Assembly (NCBI RefSeq): GCF_000027005.1
Contig: NC_012965.1
Span: forward strand, 2,157,001 to 2,221,000
DNA length: 64,000 nt
Direction: 5' to 3'
DNA from: Komagataella phaffii GS115
Taxonomy: Eukaryota > Ascomycota > Pichiomycetes > Pichiales > Pichiaceae
Shown here: piece after piece, positions 29,293 to 42,028 of the stretch
Layout: every line of letters begins with the position of its first letter
Position numbering within the stretch: the stretch's first letter is position 1
Translations under genes and position numbers: made by a program
The notes under the pieces: generated by a model
What the model saw: the letters and a program-made list of their open reading frames with translations, nothing else
What the model was told of the DNA's origin: nothing
The model's database searches: none

Positions 29293-32200
29293 TCATTCAT
29301 CAACTCCAACGTGTACCAACTCTTTGAGTATCTTAGATACAGTAAGAATGTGCCACGGGAACGGATTGCATGTTTCATCTACAATTGAAGCGTACCAAAA
29401 GTTTTTTAGGTCTGCCAAATTTCGATATTGGCAAAGCATCTTCTTCATCAAGTCTACAGGATCGATGAAAGCAGGACAACTTAATAGATTCACTTCCAAA
29501 ATGCTCTTTCCTTCCGTCAAATTCGCCGTTTGAATCAAATATCCTGTTCGTATAGGTATTCTATTGATTTGATTTGAAAGTGGCACAGGTATAGAGAGAA
29601 CTAATCCGAGAAGTTCCTCTGAGATGTTCACAATGGTTCCATCGGACTCTGAATAAAAATTTCCAGAGGTGTTAAACGCCGGAGAACTTGGCGTTTGGAA
29701 CATGTTGCTGCTAATATCCGGACTGTCAAATCTGGAGCCTAGGGATTCGGCGGTGTTAGGATATATCCCGGCAGTGGAGTCAGGATACATAGTAGTGGTC
29801 ATCACATTATTGACACCACCGCTGCCCTCACTTTCTCTGCTTACCCCACTTAGCTTCAGAGTCGGTTCCAAGTCTATCGTAAGGACTACTAAATAAATAC
29901 TTTTATTCAATAGTGATAACCTCTTCCACTGTATCAATTCGTCATCTGGAATTATGTTGTTCAACCTTGTTAAAATCAAGTATGACTTTCCAGGGTGGCA
30001 TTTAATGTATTCCATAGTGATACTCCAAATATCATTGCTAATTTCTTCAAAACTTTTCATCAGGTTAGCACCTCCATTCAGAAATTTTCTTCGCTCTGAA
30101 TACCATGCCTTCACTTCCCTTAGGCCACCATACTGATCGGTCCAGCATGCGGCGCACCAGCTTTTATCTGTAGCTCTGTCATAGGCAAGATGGATATATA
30201 AGTCGTCTATGATCAATTGTCTAGCAATTGGCACTTTTGTTAATTTGAAATTAATTGCTGAAGGGATTTCTTGTGCAATTAGCGCAATATTGTTTGTAAA
30301 ATGACCGCTAGTCACTAAACAGTATAACTGCAGTGAAATTCTTGTTAACACTTTTTGAGAGGGGACACAGTAACTGCCATCAATCAAAAAAAAATCGTTC
30401 AACGGAATGCTTTTTTGTGAAATGGAAATATTTTTTATCTCAGACCCTTTTCTATAATTCGCATTAGGACCATTTGTTGATTTCTTCTTCCTTCTCTTTG
30501 ATTCTGAAGAAGAATTTAAGTTCAGCAAACGAGATATGGAATCTCGCAATTCTCTCAAAACCTGGGAAGTTTCTATAACGCTGACCAACGAAGTAAAAGG
30601 ATTTATAAAAATAATCAGAAGGGGCATTTCCGGTTTCAGCCTGTTACAAATGTCGTTTAAATGACTTTGTAAGGTATCGTGCACATTTTTCCAGTACGAT
30701 TTTTCTTGTTCGTTAGGTGTTATCCGTAGCACTGAATCATTTGCAATTTCGATCAGAGACATTTCTCCTAGTTTGTTGGTTTTATATTCCTCCTGTAAGT
30801 TTCCAATAAAATCAGTGGCCTGAGCAAGAAACTGTGGCCCAAAATCTGGAACAATTGCAATGGCCTGGAAATTGTTAGGACCTTCGAGAGGCTGCAATCC
30901 TAAAGATTTCCAAAACTTTGCGGAAGTAATGCCTACACTCAGGTCCTCATCTGATCGTTTAACATTAATCATAGTTGGGGTTGTGTGGATCAAGAGATTA
31001 GTGTCATTTGGCAGCATTTTTTCAATGAAGCCTTCCTGAGTCGTTGGCAGCGATGGTGATCCCAAAAAGGCCTCATTTGAAACTGAGTCTCTGGAGTCAT
31101 ATTCTATACTTGTGGTGCTAGGACAGTTCTCTCTGTTTACTATATTAAATAGACCATCACTTATTCTGCCAGGTCCAACAAAATCTAGTAAACTTAATTT
31201 TTCGATTCCCGGAAGAACATCTCGAACTAGCTTGTCAACTTTTGATTGCACCTGATGATCATGACGACATTTGTTAGAAAAGGAGCCAGGTAAATCAAAT
31301 AATATAGCTTTTAGAAGAATGGGTAGCTCTTGATTCAAACGATCTTTGCTTAAACTCGGGGCTTTGTATAGAAAGCAGACGGGAATAGAATACAACGGGA
31401 CGGTTCGCATTATGAACGGTACCCAATTTTGGCTCAAATTGTCCATCGTATCGTTAGAACCACCCGATGGAATTGGAATAGTTGTCAGGGCTGAATTGTT
31501 GCACTCCCTGATATGAATCCTTAAATTACCGGCAACTGTATTTCTCTCTACTTCCAACTTTTTCCCTTCGTTGTGGTCTGATCCATCTATCATGTCAAAG
31601 TCAGCCTGTGGGCTCGCTTCATCACCTTCAGAACTTTTCATTACTTGATAAAAGTCCTCTTGGATCTTGGTCTTATCATTTTCCTTTTTCTCTCCTTCTT
31701 TTTGTATCAAATCTCTTCGGTCTTGATATTTTTCATTATTATACTCCTCCTCTTCCTCTTCCTCTTCCTCCTTAAGTAGTCTATCCTGGTCGTCATCACT
31801 GTCCGATTCGAGGTCACTATCTTCCTCTCTAGTCCAGCTATTTCCCGAGATCCCAACTCCTGTTGTTGGCGCTTTCAAAAATAGTTTCGCATTTGTAAGG
31901 GAGTCCTTGTGTGGGCCTGATGGAGACTCGCTTCGATCTACATAAAACTTTCCTCCTGTGGAGTATTTGATATCTATATTATCATGAATTACCGGATTGA
32001 ATCGAAGTGGAGAAAAAACTGAAGTAGCTTTGTGAACGCAAGGGGATATTTCGGAGATAATGGGGAGAGGTGCAGGTTCTGGAGCCCCCGGATCTTCATA
32101 AAACGGATTCGTTGTGGTGGGTAGCTTGACTGGCTCTTTTGAATTCATAACAAATGACTCTCCATTAGGTGATGCAATTTCATTCTCTTCAGCTTCCTCT

Positions 32201-33648
32201 CCAAAAAGTTCATTCCATTCACTTTTAGGTAGACTTATTTCTTCGTTCATTACATCGTCTAGCACCCCGTCGAAGTAAGCATCAGAGATATCAACCTCAA
32301 CAATTGGCGAAGGACATGTTGCTTCTAATGCTGGAGAAATAGAATCTTTAACCCCCTTTATATTGTCTTCCTCTGGAGGAAGACAGAAGTCTTGAAGTTC
32401 TTCGATCGCCTCTTCCACTCCATGATTTTGTTGCTCCTTAATGTAACTAATACGTTGGTCTAACAACTTGAAAGGGTCATACTGACTACTTGGTGGAATT
32501 GTACCATCTATGTTGACACCGTATTGTACAAAACATAACGAAAGAGGCCACGCAATAAATCGCAGACTTGTTGAGCCATCTCCAGTATGTGAATCCTCCA
32601 AAAAGCTAGAAATGTGGGGCGATAAGTTATTTAAATGGTTCACATTGGGAACAACTTTTACCCATCTTGTATTCTTTTCATCAATGAATATGTTATTGTA
32701 TTTTTTAAGGAGCTGTAGTAATCGCTCATAATCTTTAGGTGGGTCGGACGTGATTGAATCTTTGAGACATCCATTTACAGCAAAATTGCATCGAATGCCA
32801 GATGGGCAAAGATAGATGGCATAACTTGATTTCTGAACTGTAGTTTCTAAATTCTCTCTGCTTGCAAGATTATAAAATCTTGGATTCTCGGCTACTGTCG
32901 TTGAAACTAATACTTCGTTCTTATGGTTAATCATGAGATCTAATCTCAAAACGTTAAAGTAGTTAAAATTATCAGTCTGAAGCAACAGATGTGTGCTAAA
33001 TGGAAACACCTTTGAGCTAGAATTTTTGACAGGGCAATTGTCTGCAAAGAGCTTTATGAGATGCTTCTTTAATGCTCTAAGAAAATTGATATATATGTTG
33101 TTTATCAATTTGGAGCTTGATGGGTTTTGAAAGAGATCATTACTGGTAAACATACCCAATGTAATCCGCTTGACTGAAATTGTAGAGGAGTGTATAAGAG
33201 ACAGAAATTCGTCTTGCTCAAATACTGAAATGTTTTGCCCTGTCGTATCAATCCAAAAACACCAATAATCTTTCAGATGTGCTATGCTGTAAATACCTTT
33301 GTTGCTCAATTTTGCAGAAAGCAGTAATTCTAAATCATGCACTAGAGGACACTTTCCTTTGCTTTTGTTCTTGGCTTCTTTGTGATCCTGAAGCTCGCTG
33401 TCAATGCGGTAGGCGGAATAGTACACAGCATCAAACCTTGCCATTCTAAACGAGTTGGTATCATGAAACGACTTTTTTAATGATCTTTCGACCGACAACG
33501 AGTCATCATTATATAATCCATCTTTTAGTGCACCCAGCTTGTTGATAGTATCGAGTATGGGGCTTGAATCATATGGGTGCCATTGCGACATCTCCAACCA
33601 CCCCAGATACCCACGAAACTCTAAGAACCAGAAAAGAAGTAGACTCAT
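29293..33648 (-). CDS. SSN2: Mediator CDK8-module subunit Med13 (Ssn2/Srb9)
   Basis: Large subunit tethering the Cdk8 kinase module to core Mediator in RNA polymerase II transcription. 1451 aa (yeast Srb9 1420). The N-terminal domain shows WCFWIDTTGQNISVFE and a long conserved helical region; the centre is acidic and disordered with a Glu-rich run. The C-terminal half has the PIWI-like fold, including IHLAYDRATDKSWCAACW, WTDQYGGLREVKAWYSER, and the end region LLSCPAFIDPVDLMKKMLCQYRNLADLKNFWY. A start at 33648 is used; the next ATG (33591) would remove 19 hydrophobic residues that look unlike the family and is a real alternative. Confidence 0.88.
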   Translation of the reverse strand: MSLLLFWFLEFRGYLGWLEMSQWHPYDSSPILDTINKLGALKDGLYNDDSLSVERSLKKSFHDTNSFRMARFDAVYYSAYRIDSELQDHKEAKNKSKGKCPLVHDLELLLSAKLSNKGIYSIAHLKDYWCFWIDTTGQNISVFEQDEFLSLIHSSTISVKRITLGMFTSNDLFQNPSSSKLINNIYINFLRALKKHLIKLFADNCPVKNSSSKVFPFSTHLLLQTDNFNYFNVLRLDLMINHKNEVLVSTTVAENPRFYNLASRENLETTVQKSSYAIYLCPSGIRCNFAVNGCLKDSITSDPPKDYERLLQLLKKYNNIFIDEKNTRWVKVVPNVNHLNNLSPHISSFLEDSHTGDGSTSLRFIAWPLSLCFVQYGVNIDGTIPPSSQYDPFKLLDQRISYIKEQQNHGVEEAIEELQDFCLPPEEDNIKGVKDSISPALEATCPSPIVEVDISDAYFDGVLDDVMNEEISLPKSEWNELFGEEAEENEIASPNGESFVMNSKEPVKLPTTTNPFYEDPGAPEPAPLPIISEISPCVHKATSVFSPLRFNPVIHDNIDIKYSTGGKFYVDRSESPSGPHKDSLTNAKLFLKAPTTGVGISGNSWTREEDSDLESDSDDDQDRLLKEEEEEEEEEYNNEKYQDRRDLIQKEGEKKENDKTKIQEDFYQVMKSSEGDEASPQADFDMIDGSDHNEGKKLEVERNTVAGNLRIHIRECNNSALTTIPIPSGGSNDTMDNLSQNWVPFIMRTVPLYSIPVCFLYKAPSLSKDRLNQELPILLKAILFDLPGSFSNKCRHDHQVQSKVDKLVRDVLPGIEKLSLLDFVGPGRISDGLFNIVNRENCPSTTSIEYDSRDSVSNEAFLGSPSLPTTQEGFIEKMLPNDTNLLIHTTPTMINVKRSDEDLSVGITSAKFWKSLGLQPLEGPNNFQAIAIVPDFGPQFLAQATDFIGNLQEEYKTNKLGEMSLIEIANDSVLRITPNEQEKSYWKNVHDTLQSHLNDICNRLKPEMPLLIIFINPFTSLVSVIETSQVLRELRDSISRLLNLNSSSESKRRKKKSTNGPNANYRKGSEIKNISISQKSIPLNDFFLIDGSYCVPSQKVLTRISLQLYCLVTSGHFTNNIALIAQEIPSAINFKLTKVPIARQLIIDDLYIHLAYDRATDKSWCAACWTDQYGGLREVKAWYSERRKFLNGGANLMKSFEEISNDIWSITMEYIKCHPGKSYLILTRLNNIIPDDELIQWKRLSLLNKSIYLVVLTIDLEPTLKLSGVSRESEGSGGVNNVMTTTMYPDSTAGIYPNTAESLGSRFDSPDISSNMFQTPSSPAFNTSGNFYSESDGTIVNISEELLGLVLSIPVPLSNQINRIPIRTGYLIQTANLTEGKSILEVNLLSCPAFIDPVDLMKKMLCQYRNLADLKNFWYASIVDETCNPFPWHILTVSKILKELVHVGVDE

Positions 33649-33749
33649 TACATAATAATAGATGTAACACTTTTGTTAGTGTACGGCACAAATATCTTGG
33701 AATCGATTGAAAATCTAGTCACCTTCGACAATACAACTGTTAGCTTCCG

Positions 33750-34027
33750 ATGGCAAGTAAGTAAAATAATTTGAACTTTATTAGTACTGGATATTAACTT
33801 GTGTAGAAACTAAAGCACGAAATGTGGTAATCAAGCTACTATCTACGGCTCAAACAGGATATACAAAGACTCTCCTCAGGCCAAGGCAAACTGGCCCTAT
33901 CAGTCAGGTACGATATGACCCTCGAGTCAAAAGACATGTTCTGTTCACAGAATCTAAGAGAAGAAAAATGGGGGAACTAGCAAAACCTTGGGACTTCACA
34001 AGAGGCGCTTTTAGATTCAAGAAATGA
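33750..34027 (+). CDS. MRPL39: Mitochondrial ribosomal protein bL33m, one intron
   Basis: Large-subunit mitochondrial ribosomal protein. It is read as two exons: 33750-33756 (ATG GCA A) and 33807-34027. The 50-bp intron 33757-33806 starts GTAAGT, has a TATTAAC branch site about 10 bp before its end, and ends TAG. The spliced product is 75 aa beginning MAKTKARNVVIKLLSTAQTG. It matches the yeast protein (70 aa) through VIKLLSTA and QVRYDPRVKRHVLF, which the unspliced frame alone would lack at its N terminus. Such a first exon of only seven coding bases is typical of yeast ribosomal protein genes. It is divergent from MED13 across about 100 bp. Confidence 0.9.
33757..33806 (+). other. MRPL39: Intron of MRPL39
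   Basis: 50-bp intron: donor GTAAGT, branch site TATTAAC, acceptor TAG. The exon join restores an in-frame MAKTK start. Confidence 0.88.
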
Positions 34028-34339
34028 ATTTAAGCTTGAAGTAGTAAAACAGACTGTTAACTTTGAGTCCCTTTGGATGTTACTGTACTCATGATGCTGT
34101 AAATAGATAAAAATGCTTAGGAGAATGTTTACATTTAAGTAAGAGGATATCATATATCGGGTATTGTAGGTTTAATTTTCTTTCTGTCCGAATGAAGTTC
34201 ACTTCCCCAACATTTGTGAACTGTTGCTACTGTATCTTATTAGTAGTGCCCTACCTTATTTTTGGTATCGAGTGCGAAAAGAGAGATGAAAATGAAAACG
34301 GAAACTAAACCCAACTTCACAATTCAGACGCACGGCTAA
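34028..34339. other. Intergenic region MRPL39 / SPT5
   Basis: The 312 bp of AT-rich sequence carrying the MRPL39 3' flank and SPT5 promoter. Nothing else was seen. Confidence 0.45.
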
Positions 34340-37066
<2,727 letters not shown>

Positions 37067-37076
37067 AATTTCCGCA

Positions 37077-37883
37077 ATGGACTTACTTGTCTATTTAAAT
37101 GAATCTAGCTGTAATAGTGGACTAATTGAATGCACAGTAGTGTACTTAACCAAAAGACACGTAGTGGAAGCAAATCAAAAGCGCGTAGAAAAATGTAAAC
37201 TAGTCATAGATTATTACTTCAGACAAGTGGTCCCCTTACTTGTTACCCTTCATATATGCAGTTTTTGTTTCTCTTGTTCAACAATAGTCAGCTTCGTCTC
37301 GGCGCTTCGTTTTGAGCTGGAAGCCGGTAGAAATCCAGGTCAAGAGAAGTGCATCAGAGAATTTGTTCCTGAAGGTCAATTGGTGGTAGCTCGCATCAAG
37401 TCCAGTGGCTTCACTGGTGATGGTCAATCTTTAAGGCTTCGTATGTCCAATAGTATTGGAGATGAGTATAGAAACATCGTTGATTTTGTTGACAATGCTC
37501 AATTTGCATTTGCTGCTACCTCTTCTGCTTTAGATATTTGCTTTTGGAACACCCAAACTACCAACACCCCCAAAACACTTGTACGTGAAATTGAAGTGGA
37601 AGTTGAAGCTGGATCTGCTGCGCGTGATTGGAATGCAGTACAGGCATCTGAAAAACTTAAACCAGCTGAAGTAACGCTTCGGAAGATGGAGTCTCTCGTA
37701 GATGAAATTCTTAACGAATTGGAGTATCTAAAAAGGCGAGAAGAGAGACTAAGGGATACGAATGAATCCACGAATAGAAGGGTTAGAAATTTCTTTATAG
37801 CTGGAAAAGCACTTCTGATAGGACTTGGGTTATGGCAGGTGAATTATTTAAGAAACTACTTTCGTTCAAAACACATTTTGTGA
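37077..37883 (+). CDS. ERV25: p24-family COPII cargo receptor Erv25, 5' end uncertain
   Basis: ER-Golgi p24 cargo receptor that pairs with Emp24. From LRFELEAGRNPGQEKCIREF onward the match to Erv25 is clear: a GOLD domain (EGQLVVARIKSSG, FCFWN region), NEKLKPAEV-type coiled coil ending YLKRREERLRDTNESTNRRV, one membrane span, and a cytosolic tail NYLRNYFRSKHIL. The start is doubtful. The first in-frame ATG (37077) lies only 11 bp after the SPT5 stop and adds about 60 residues unlike any p24 protein. An ATG at 37256 would give a normal short signal peptide if one T were absent from the T5 run that follows. An upstream exon is also possible. The end coordinate and identity are firm. Confidence 0.75.
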   Translation: MDLLVYLNESSCNSGLIECTVVYLTKRHVVEANQKRVEKCKLVIDYYFRQVVPLLVTLHICSFCFSCSTIVSFVSALRFELEAGRNPGQEKCIREFVPEGQLVVARIKSSGFTGDGQSLRLRMSNSIGDEYRNIVDFVDNAQFAFAATSSALDICFWNTQTTNTPKTLVREIEVEVEAGSAARDWNAVQASEKLKPAEVTLRKMESLVDEILNELEYLKRREERLRDTNESTNRRVRNFFIAGKALLIGLGLWQVNYLRNYFRSKHIL

Positions 37884-38056
37884 ATTTGCTCTCCTCAATC
37901 AACGTCCTACTGCCTTTGGAGGTCAATCAATATATAACCCCAATCAACTAAAATGTAGCTCACAATGACCCAACTCTCTATTTTTAAATATTCTCACATG
38001 CATTTTTTGAAGACATGTTCTTATTTCGGCTGCGGATAGCAGCAACAGCATATCAT

Positions 38057-38566
38057 TCACCCTATCTCCTCAAGTTTACCCAATAGCATCGCAAAATCTA
38101 CGAAGTTCATACTAATTCTTTCCCCATCAGTTGCCAAAAGTATCATATCTTTCATTGTTTGATAGGTACTGTTATCATTAATTTTATGCTGTAACTTCAC
38201 AAGCTCTTCAAGTGAAAGTTGATCAGAAGTAACAGAGTCAGTTAAAAGCTCCCAGGCTTGATCAATATAAGAGAGATTCTCTTGCAAGATTAGTAACAAA
38301 TTTGCGTACCAGAATAATTTTTTAGGATCAAGAATTGAGGTGTTGTGATAAACTAGTTTACCTCTTGTGTTCTCAGCATTTGAGAGTAGTTTTGATGGAA
38401 TACCTAACTTATCCCTTAAAAAAGGAATTAGGTGAGATTCTAAAAGTTCATCGGAGTTTGCTGTAGAGCAGTATTGAAGATATTTTTCAATTATTAACGT
38501 GTTAAACTGATCTCCTACTCTTGCTTTATCGTTGCTAAAAGGATTGTCATTATATTTTTCAAACAT
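38057..38566 (-). CDS. Unrecognised small acidic protein
   Basis: I do not recognise this protein. From the first ATG (38566) it is 169 aa; the frame is open for seven more codons without an ATG. It is predicted to be all-helical and soluble, rich in Leu, Asp and Asn, with segments FNTLIIEKYLQYCS, KKLFWYANLLLILQENLSYIDQAW and the C-terminal ISMNFVDFAMLLGKLEEIG. No signal peptide or membrane span. It sits divergent from APT1 (211 bp apart) and convergent with ERV25. The gene is probably real, given its ordered amphipathic pattern and clean flanks, but the function is unknown. Confidence 0.6.
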   Translation of the reverse strand: MFEKYNDNPFSNDKARVGDQFNTLIIEKYLQYCSTANSDELLESHLIPFLRDKLGIPSKLLSNAENTRGKLVYHNTSILDPKKLFWYANLLLILQENLSYIDQAWELLTDSVTSDQLSLEELVKLQHKINDNSTYQTMKDMILLATDGERISMNFVDFAMLLGKLEEIG

Positions 38567-38777
38567 CAGTCGGACGAAACCCCCCAAAGGCGCTAAGATG
38601 ACATATAAGTGTGCCGCTAGGAATGTGGCAGGTGCTTTCTGCGAAGTTTAGTGGAAGAGGGAGGGAGGTAGTGAGTACCTAGTGACCTAGTGGAACGAAA
38701 TGAAAATTATGAGTAGCCCACGACCGCTGTTTTGTCTGGTCGTTCCTGGTTTCTTTCTACTTTCAACTTGAACTGCA

Positions 38778-39329
38778 ATGTCAACCGCTTCTCTGGCTAG
38801 AGAGTTGAAAGCTGCTCTCAAGACATACCCTGATTTTCCGAGCGAGGGGATTTCTTTTGAAGATTTTCTTCCCATCTTTGCAAATCATGAACTCTTTCAG
38901 AAACTAATTGAAGCGTTCAAAATTCATATCCAGGAATCATTTGCGGATAAAAAGATAGATTTCGTTGTTGGGTTAGAATCCAGAGGATTCTTGTTTGGGC
39001 CCACTTTAGCACTTGCCATAGGTGCTGGCTTTGTTCCGGTTAGAAAGCCTGGTAAACTACCTGGCACAATTGTTCAAACTTGTTACAAGAAAGAGTATGG
39101 TGAAGATGTTTTCGAAATGCAGGTTGGCGCCATCCCTGCCGATTCAAATGTCATTGTTGTTGATGATATTCTTGCTACTGGTGGCTCTGCATCTGCTGCA
39201 GGCTCACTGGTCAAACAGGTAGGCGGAATTATTTTGGAGTTCATGTTCGTCATGGAATTGGAATTTCTTAAAGGAAGGAACACTCTTCCTGCCCCCACAT
39301 TTACATTGCTATCGGGGCAGCAGAAATGA
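38778..39329 (+). CDS. APT1: Adenine phosphoribosyltransferase
   Basis: Converts adenine plus PRPP to AMP in purine salvage, in the cytosol. 183 aa (yeast Apt1 187). The PRPP-binding loop is VIVVDDILATGGSASAAG, with the acidic pair DD, preceded by GLESRGFLFGPTLALAIGAG and the flexible loop VPVRKPGKLPGTI. All landmarks of type I APRTs are present. ATG at 38778. Confidence 0.95.
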   Translation: MSTASLARELKAALKTYPDFPSEGISFEDFLPIFANHELFQKLIEAFKIHIQESFADKKIDFVVGLESRGFLFGPTLALAIGAGFVPVRKPGKLPGTIVQTCYKKEYGEDVFEMQVGAIPADSNVIVVDDILATGGSASAAGSLVKQVGGIILEFMFVMELEFLKGRNTLPAPTFTLLSGQQK

Positions 39330-40368
39330 CCTTGTTAGAACTTTGAAGTGAAGTTAATGTCTAAGCAAGTATGTACGTAGTAGTAATCATGGCTTTCACC
39401 TTATATCGGTTTTGACTAGTAATCGATGAATCATGCTTCAGTCATTTTTGCTGGAGTAATGAGCTAGATGTGGAGATACATATCTAACTACTTGAGAAGT
39501 TCATTTTATTGGTATTTTTAAATCGTCTAGTAAGCCATGATAACTCTGCACTAATCGTAGGTGAGACTTCCTCGGTAGCTTTTCGAAAATAGCGACTCAA
39601 AACGAAGGCACAAATAATGAACGTTGTCGTACTTCATTCACAATGGATTAGGTGCCATTACCACTCTTTTTAAAAACATAGCAAGATCTATACTTCTCAA
39701 TGTGTTCATATTATTTCCTCAAAACTCTTCGTTTTAACTTAGAATCATTTGTGCGCACCATAAATCCACTGACCAGGAAAATGCAAGTACCTTCAAAACC
39801 AATGATGCTATCATTTAGTTCCATTAACCAGTCAGCGTGTGATTTAGGCTGCATATTTCTTTAAGTTTGCCAATGATTTCGATTTTCCAAGCATCATCTT
39901 GACAATTTTCAACACGTAGCCTTGATCGGCGTCCCTTCAAACAACTGGTTAAGCTGTACCTCCAGCTGGTACTTAGTAGGTCATTGCTCTGCGGATAATT
40001 ATTCTATCAGCACACAAGCGTACGAGCTGGGAGATATTAACTCAAAATGCATCTTTATGAATACTTACATAAGTTCAGTATTTGATAGAAAGTAAAGTCA
40101 ATAAGACCGGAAACCGTGAATAAAATTCTATCACTTTTGCATTGAAACTGAAGGCTTCTAGATATACAAAAAAAGGTAAAGCGTGAAATCACGACAATCA
40201 TTCACCATCGAACAGAGTTTATATATTTCAGTAAAGCATCAAGAGTGAAACTAAAATCAGTAACTTCAATTACAACTTTGATTTCTTTCAAAATAACAAA
40301 CCTATCAAACGAGCGACCCTGTTTGCTCTCTTTTGCTATTGGAGACAATCTACTGAATCTCAACCAAA
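39330..40368. other. Long gene-free interval between convergent genes
   Basis: The 1039 bp between the stops of APT1 and the sorting nexin gene. Only short AT-rich frames were seen, with no tRNA-like fold, introns or repeats recognised. It is unusually long for a convergent gap in this window (others are 14-115 bp). Confidence 0.5.
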
Positions 40369-41871
40369 TTAAATGCCGTTCTCCCAAGCAATCTGATTAC
40401 TTCTACTGTATATGCAAAGAATCATTTTAAAGTTCTCCAACAGCTCGAGAAACCTATCTTTCACATACTGCCGTTCACGCAGGGTACTTTTTTCAATTTC
40501 TATGGATACAAATGTGACATCATCATTCAAAAGCTGAAAACAATGGACTAACTTTTGCAAATCACGACAGTTAGCTTGTATTTCTAAGCTCCTTTCTAGT
40601 GGAGTCATTGCTTGAATATTCTTTGTGACCTTTGAAAACATGTTCCAGACTCTTTGGTCTTTGTACTCGTGAAAGAGAGCTGAACTGTTCAAATTGATGG
40701 AATTATTGTCGCTCATGCTGTAATTATCTTCATCGTCGACGATATCACTAGCTACAAGATTGTTAACACCCTCAGCCGAACTGTCCTCGTCATCAGCGTA
40801 ACTCTTTGGATCAAAATAAACACTTTGATAAACAGATGGTTGAGCTTCTAGGTTTCTGATAGCATTGGCAATCGTTGGGCTTTGAGAGGCACCTTGTTGT
40901 AAAGCAATATCCAACTTTTGAGATAAGCGTTCAATATCAAGCAAACGCTGCGTCCTTGTTTGTTTTTTAACAATAATTCTTTTTAGGTAACACAGCTGCA
41001 ATTCTTTTAATTTGCGATATTGTAAAAGATTTATGATCACCATACAAAACGACCGCAGTTCCATTATTGGCTCCTTGAAGTTGGCCACAAAATGCAATAT
41101 GAACCTCTCAAGATTGATAAATGATGAATCGACACTCTGACCTACTCCTTCAATACTGTTGTTTTCATCCAAAGTGGTGCCATTAGATTTAGAGATAGTT
41201 GTATCAATGAGCGAGAAAATATTCAAACTGCCCCCAAGGCCAACCAATTGTTTGTTATATCTATGGAGATCGTTTTCAAAATGCTTGTTAAGTTTGTGTA
41301 GATGTGTTAAATATTTCAGAATTCTTCGAAAAAACAATTCTGAAGGACGAAATTCTTGGTTCAAAGGTGAATCAAAATTCTTAACTAAGCTAAGAGGTGG
41401 TATCGGAAAATAAGAGTGGTATGGGTTGGGCTGCAGAGGACTTCGTGGTGAAGAGAGAAAAATTGACTGAGGAAGTGAGGTAAACGGTGGCGTCTTCAAA
41501 GCTTCAGCCCAGTTGCGTTCGTCAGGATCCAAGAAACGAATCACCATTATACTTTCACGAAACACTAATTCCTGGGTCAGGTTGTTTAAAAAGCTGCCCA
41601 GTAAACGTGTCCTCAAATTGATCGTTGCCGGGTCATTCTTGTAGCTAAGAGGCTTGGATATGAGTTTCTTGAAAGAGTGTTTCTCGGGTATAGGTGGAAC
41701 TGGCTTGGTGGGGTACATCTTGCATAAACATTTCCGAAGAGAATAAAAGTCAGTATATCTCCGTTTAACAATACCGTATTTTGACCTTATGGTATAGTAT
41801 ACAGTTGATTGTCTTTTAATGTCACGAAAAGTTTCAGTGGTAATGATAAATATGGTATCATCCTGATCCAT
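40369..41871 (-). CDS. PX-domain sorting nexin (Snx41/Atg20 type)
   Basis: Peripheral endosomal protein expected to bind PI3P and act in retrieval from endosomes or selective autophagy. Start at the first ATG (41871), 500 aa; the longer frame begins with a GTG. The PX domain covers about residues 1-115: TVYYTIRSKYGIVKRRYTDF with the basic RRYTDF motif, and PVPPIPEKHSF with the proline stretch. The rest is helical and BAR-like, with Asp/Glu-rich insertions between helices typical of Snx41 and Atg20. These paralogues cannot be separated with confidence; yeast Snx41 and Atg20 are about 625-640 aa. Confidence 0.85.
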   Translation of the reverse strand: MDQDDTIFIITTETFRDIKRQSTVYYTIRSKYGIVKRRYTDFYSLRKCLCKMYPTKPVPPIPEKHSFKKLISKPLSYKNDPATINLRTRLLGSFLNNLTQELVFRESIMVIRFLDPDERNWAEALKTPPFTSLPQSIFLSSPRSPLQPNPYHSYFPIPPLSLVKNFDSPLNQEFRPSELFFRRILKYLTHLHKLNKHFENDLHRYNKQLVGLGGSLNIFSLIDTTISKSNGTTLDENNSIEGVGQSVDSSFINLERFILHFVANFKEPIMELRSFCMVIINLLQYRKLKELQLCYLKRIIVKKQTRTQRLLDIERLSQKLDIALQQGASQSPTIANAIRNLEAQPSVYQSVYFDPKSYADDEDSSAEGVNNLVASDIVDDEDNYSMSDNNSINLNSSALFHEYKDQRVWNMFSKVTKNIQAMTPLERSLEIQANCRDLQKLVHCFQLLNDDVTFVSIEIEKSTLRERQYVKDRFLELLENFKMILCIYSRSNQIAWENGI

Positions 41872-42028
41872 TATAGTTGCTGGTGCGAGCTGGTAATCTC
41901 TACAAGTTGATTTAGCTCTGTTCACCGCGCGAAGTTACTCCTGTATTAGGATTCACACGTCTCATCAACATTTAGCGTTCAGGACTTGTTACAGTTCTAG
42001 TTTCTGATTCTTTATATAGATTGCGTAC

